Below are positions 63,955-64,000 of a stretch of DNA of 64,000 nt, piece after piece (positions within the stretch are counted from its first letter, which is position 1; the number at the start of each line of letters is the position of its first letter). The position numbers and the translations under genes were made by a program. This stretch comes from CAZDXB01 sp964509335 (GTDB lineage Bacteria > Bacteroidota > Ignavibacteria > Kapaibacteriales > UBA2268): the NCBI GenBank assembly GCA_964509335.1, contig CAZDXB010000012.1, positions 24,089-88,088 of the forward strand. The letters run 5' to 3'. The notes beneath the pieces were generated by a model. The model did no database searches. It had not been told where the DNA came from and was given only the letters and a program-made list of their open reading frames with translations.

Positions 63955-64000
63955 TTATTTAACCGTTTGGAAACGGCGAGTCATTACCTCTCCGCCCGAT
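63955..64000 (-). CDS. C-terminal end of another T9SS cargo, cut by window edge
   Basis: The last 14 codons on the minus strand read SGGEVMTRRFQTVK before a TAA. This resembles the ends of the two giant paralogues (GGEVKTGKMTLVR and GDVIKTGKMSLVK): a glycine-rich turn, a charged strand and a terminal basic residue. It is followed by a strong terminator. The body of the protein is outside the window. Confidence 0.6.
   Translation of the reverse strand, partial: SGGEVMTRRFQTVK

Overview
The window looks like chromosomal DNA of an FCB-group bacterium (Bacteroidota, Ignavibacteriota/Kapabacteria or Chlorobiota relatives). The grounds are lipid A and KDO genes (lpxB, lpxK, kdsD), five complete proteins plus one partial protein with type IX secretion (T9SS) C-terminal sorting domains, a PorD-like DUF4835 protein, a PorV/PorQ-like barrel, weak ribosome binding sites, and one good match to the Bacteroidota -33/-7 promoter. 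The assignment to this group is inference; I cannot name the species. Ferredoxin-dependent 2-oxoacid oxidation and a giant 2-hydroxyacyl-CoA-dehydratase-type activase suggest a metabolism using low-potential electrons. No phage, insertion sequence, integrase or CRISPR array is visible.

Layout. 1-1873: dnaE, cut by the left edge. 2035-5510: tight lipid A operon (lpxB, LPLAT acyltransferase, lpxK, a C26 amidotransferase-like lipoprotein). 5718-10720: a LytM-fold protein lacking catalytic histidines, two outer-membrane barrel genes, the porD-like gene and a lipoprotein. 10971-21322 (minus strand): korC/B/A/D, a branched-chain-amino-acid-type binding lipoprotein, purM, the 1456-residue activase and a glycosyltransferase. 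21404-25258: DUF2279 protein, RodZ-like protein, kdsD, HIT protein. 25633-35440: two giant tandem paralogues with T9SS domains. 35513-43551: an unidentified Rossmann protein, hisC, a MATE transporter, a glycosyltransferase, a TPR protein and pdxH. 43796-52785: a CAP/fibronectin T9SS cargo, gcvH, accC-accB-efp, tRNA-Cys, tRNA-Leu, murB, a secreted VWA protein and a phosphoesterase-like protein. 52867-64000: a T9SS subtilase, fumC, ribE, rnr, a degenerate GGDEF/GAF protein, and the tail of another T9SS cargo.

How it fits together. Most of the window is core metabolism and envelope biogenesis. The distinctive part is the surface and secretion layer: proteins bearing T9SS domains take up roughly a third of the coding DNA. 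The giant pair shares stretches of almost identical DNA inside more diverged sequence, which suggests recent recombination between the copies.

Intergenic DNA carries two kinds of non-coding structure: a dispersed element of about 70-185 bp in at least four copies, and clusters of short perfect or near-perfect palindromes with different arms. No complete, clearly new biological system can be proven from this sequence alone. The best candidates for something undescribed are the giant pair, the 562-residue Rossmann protein, the all-in-one activase and the palindrome clusters.
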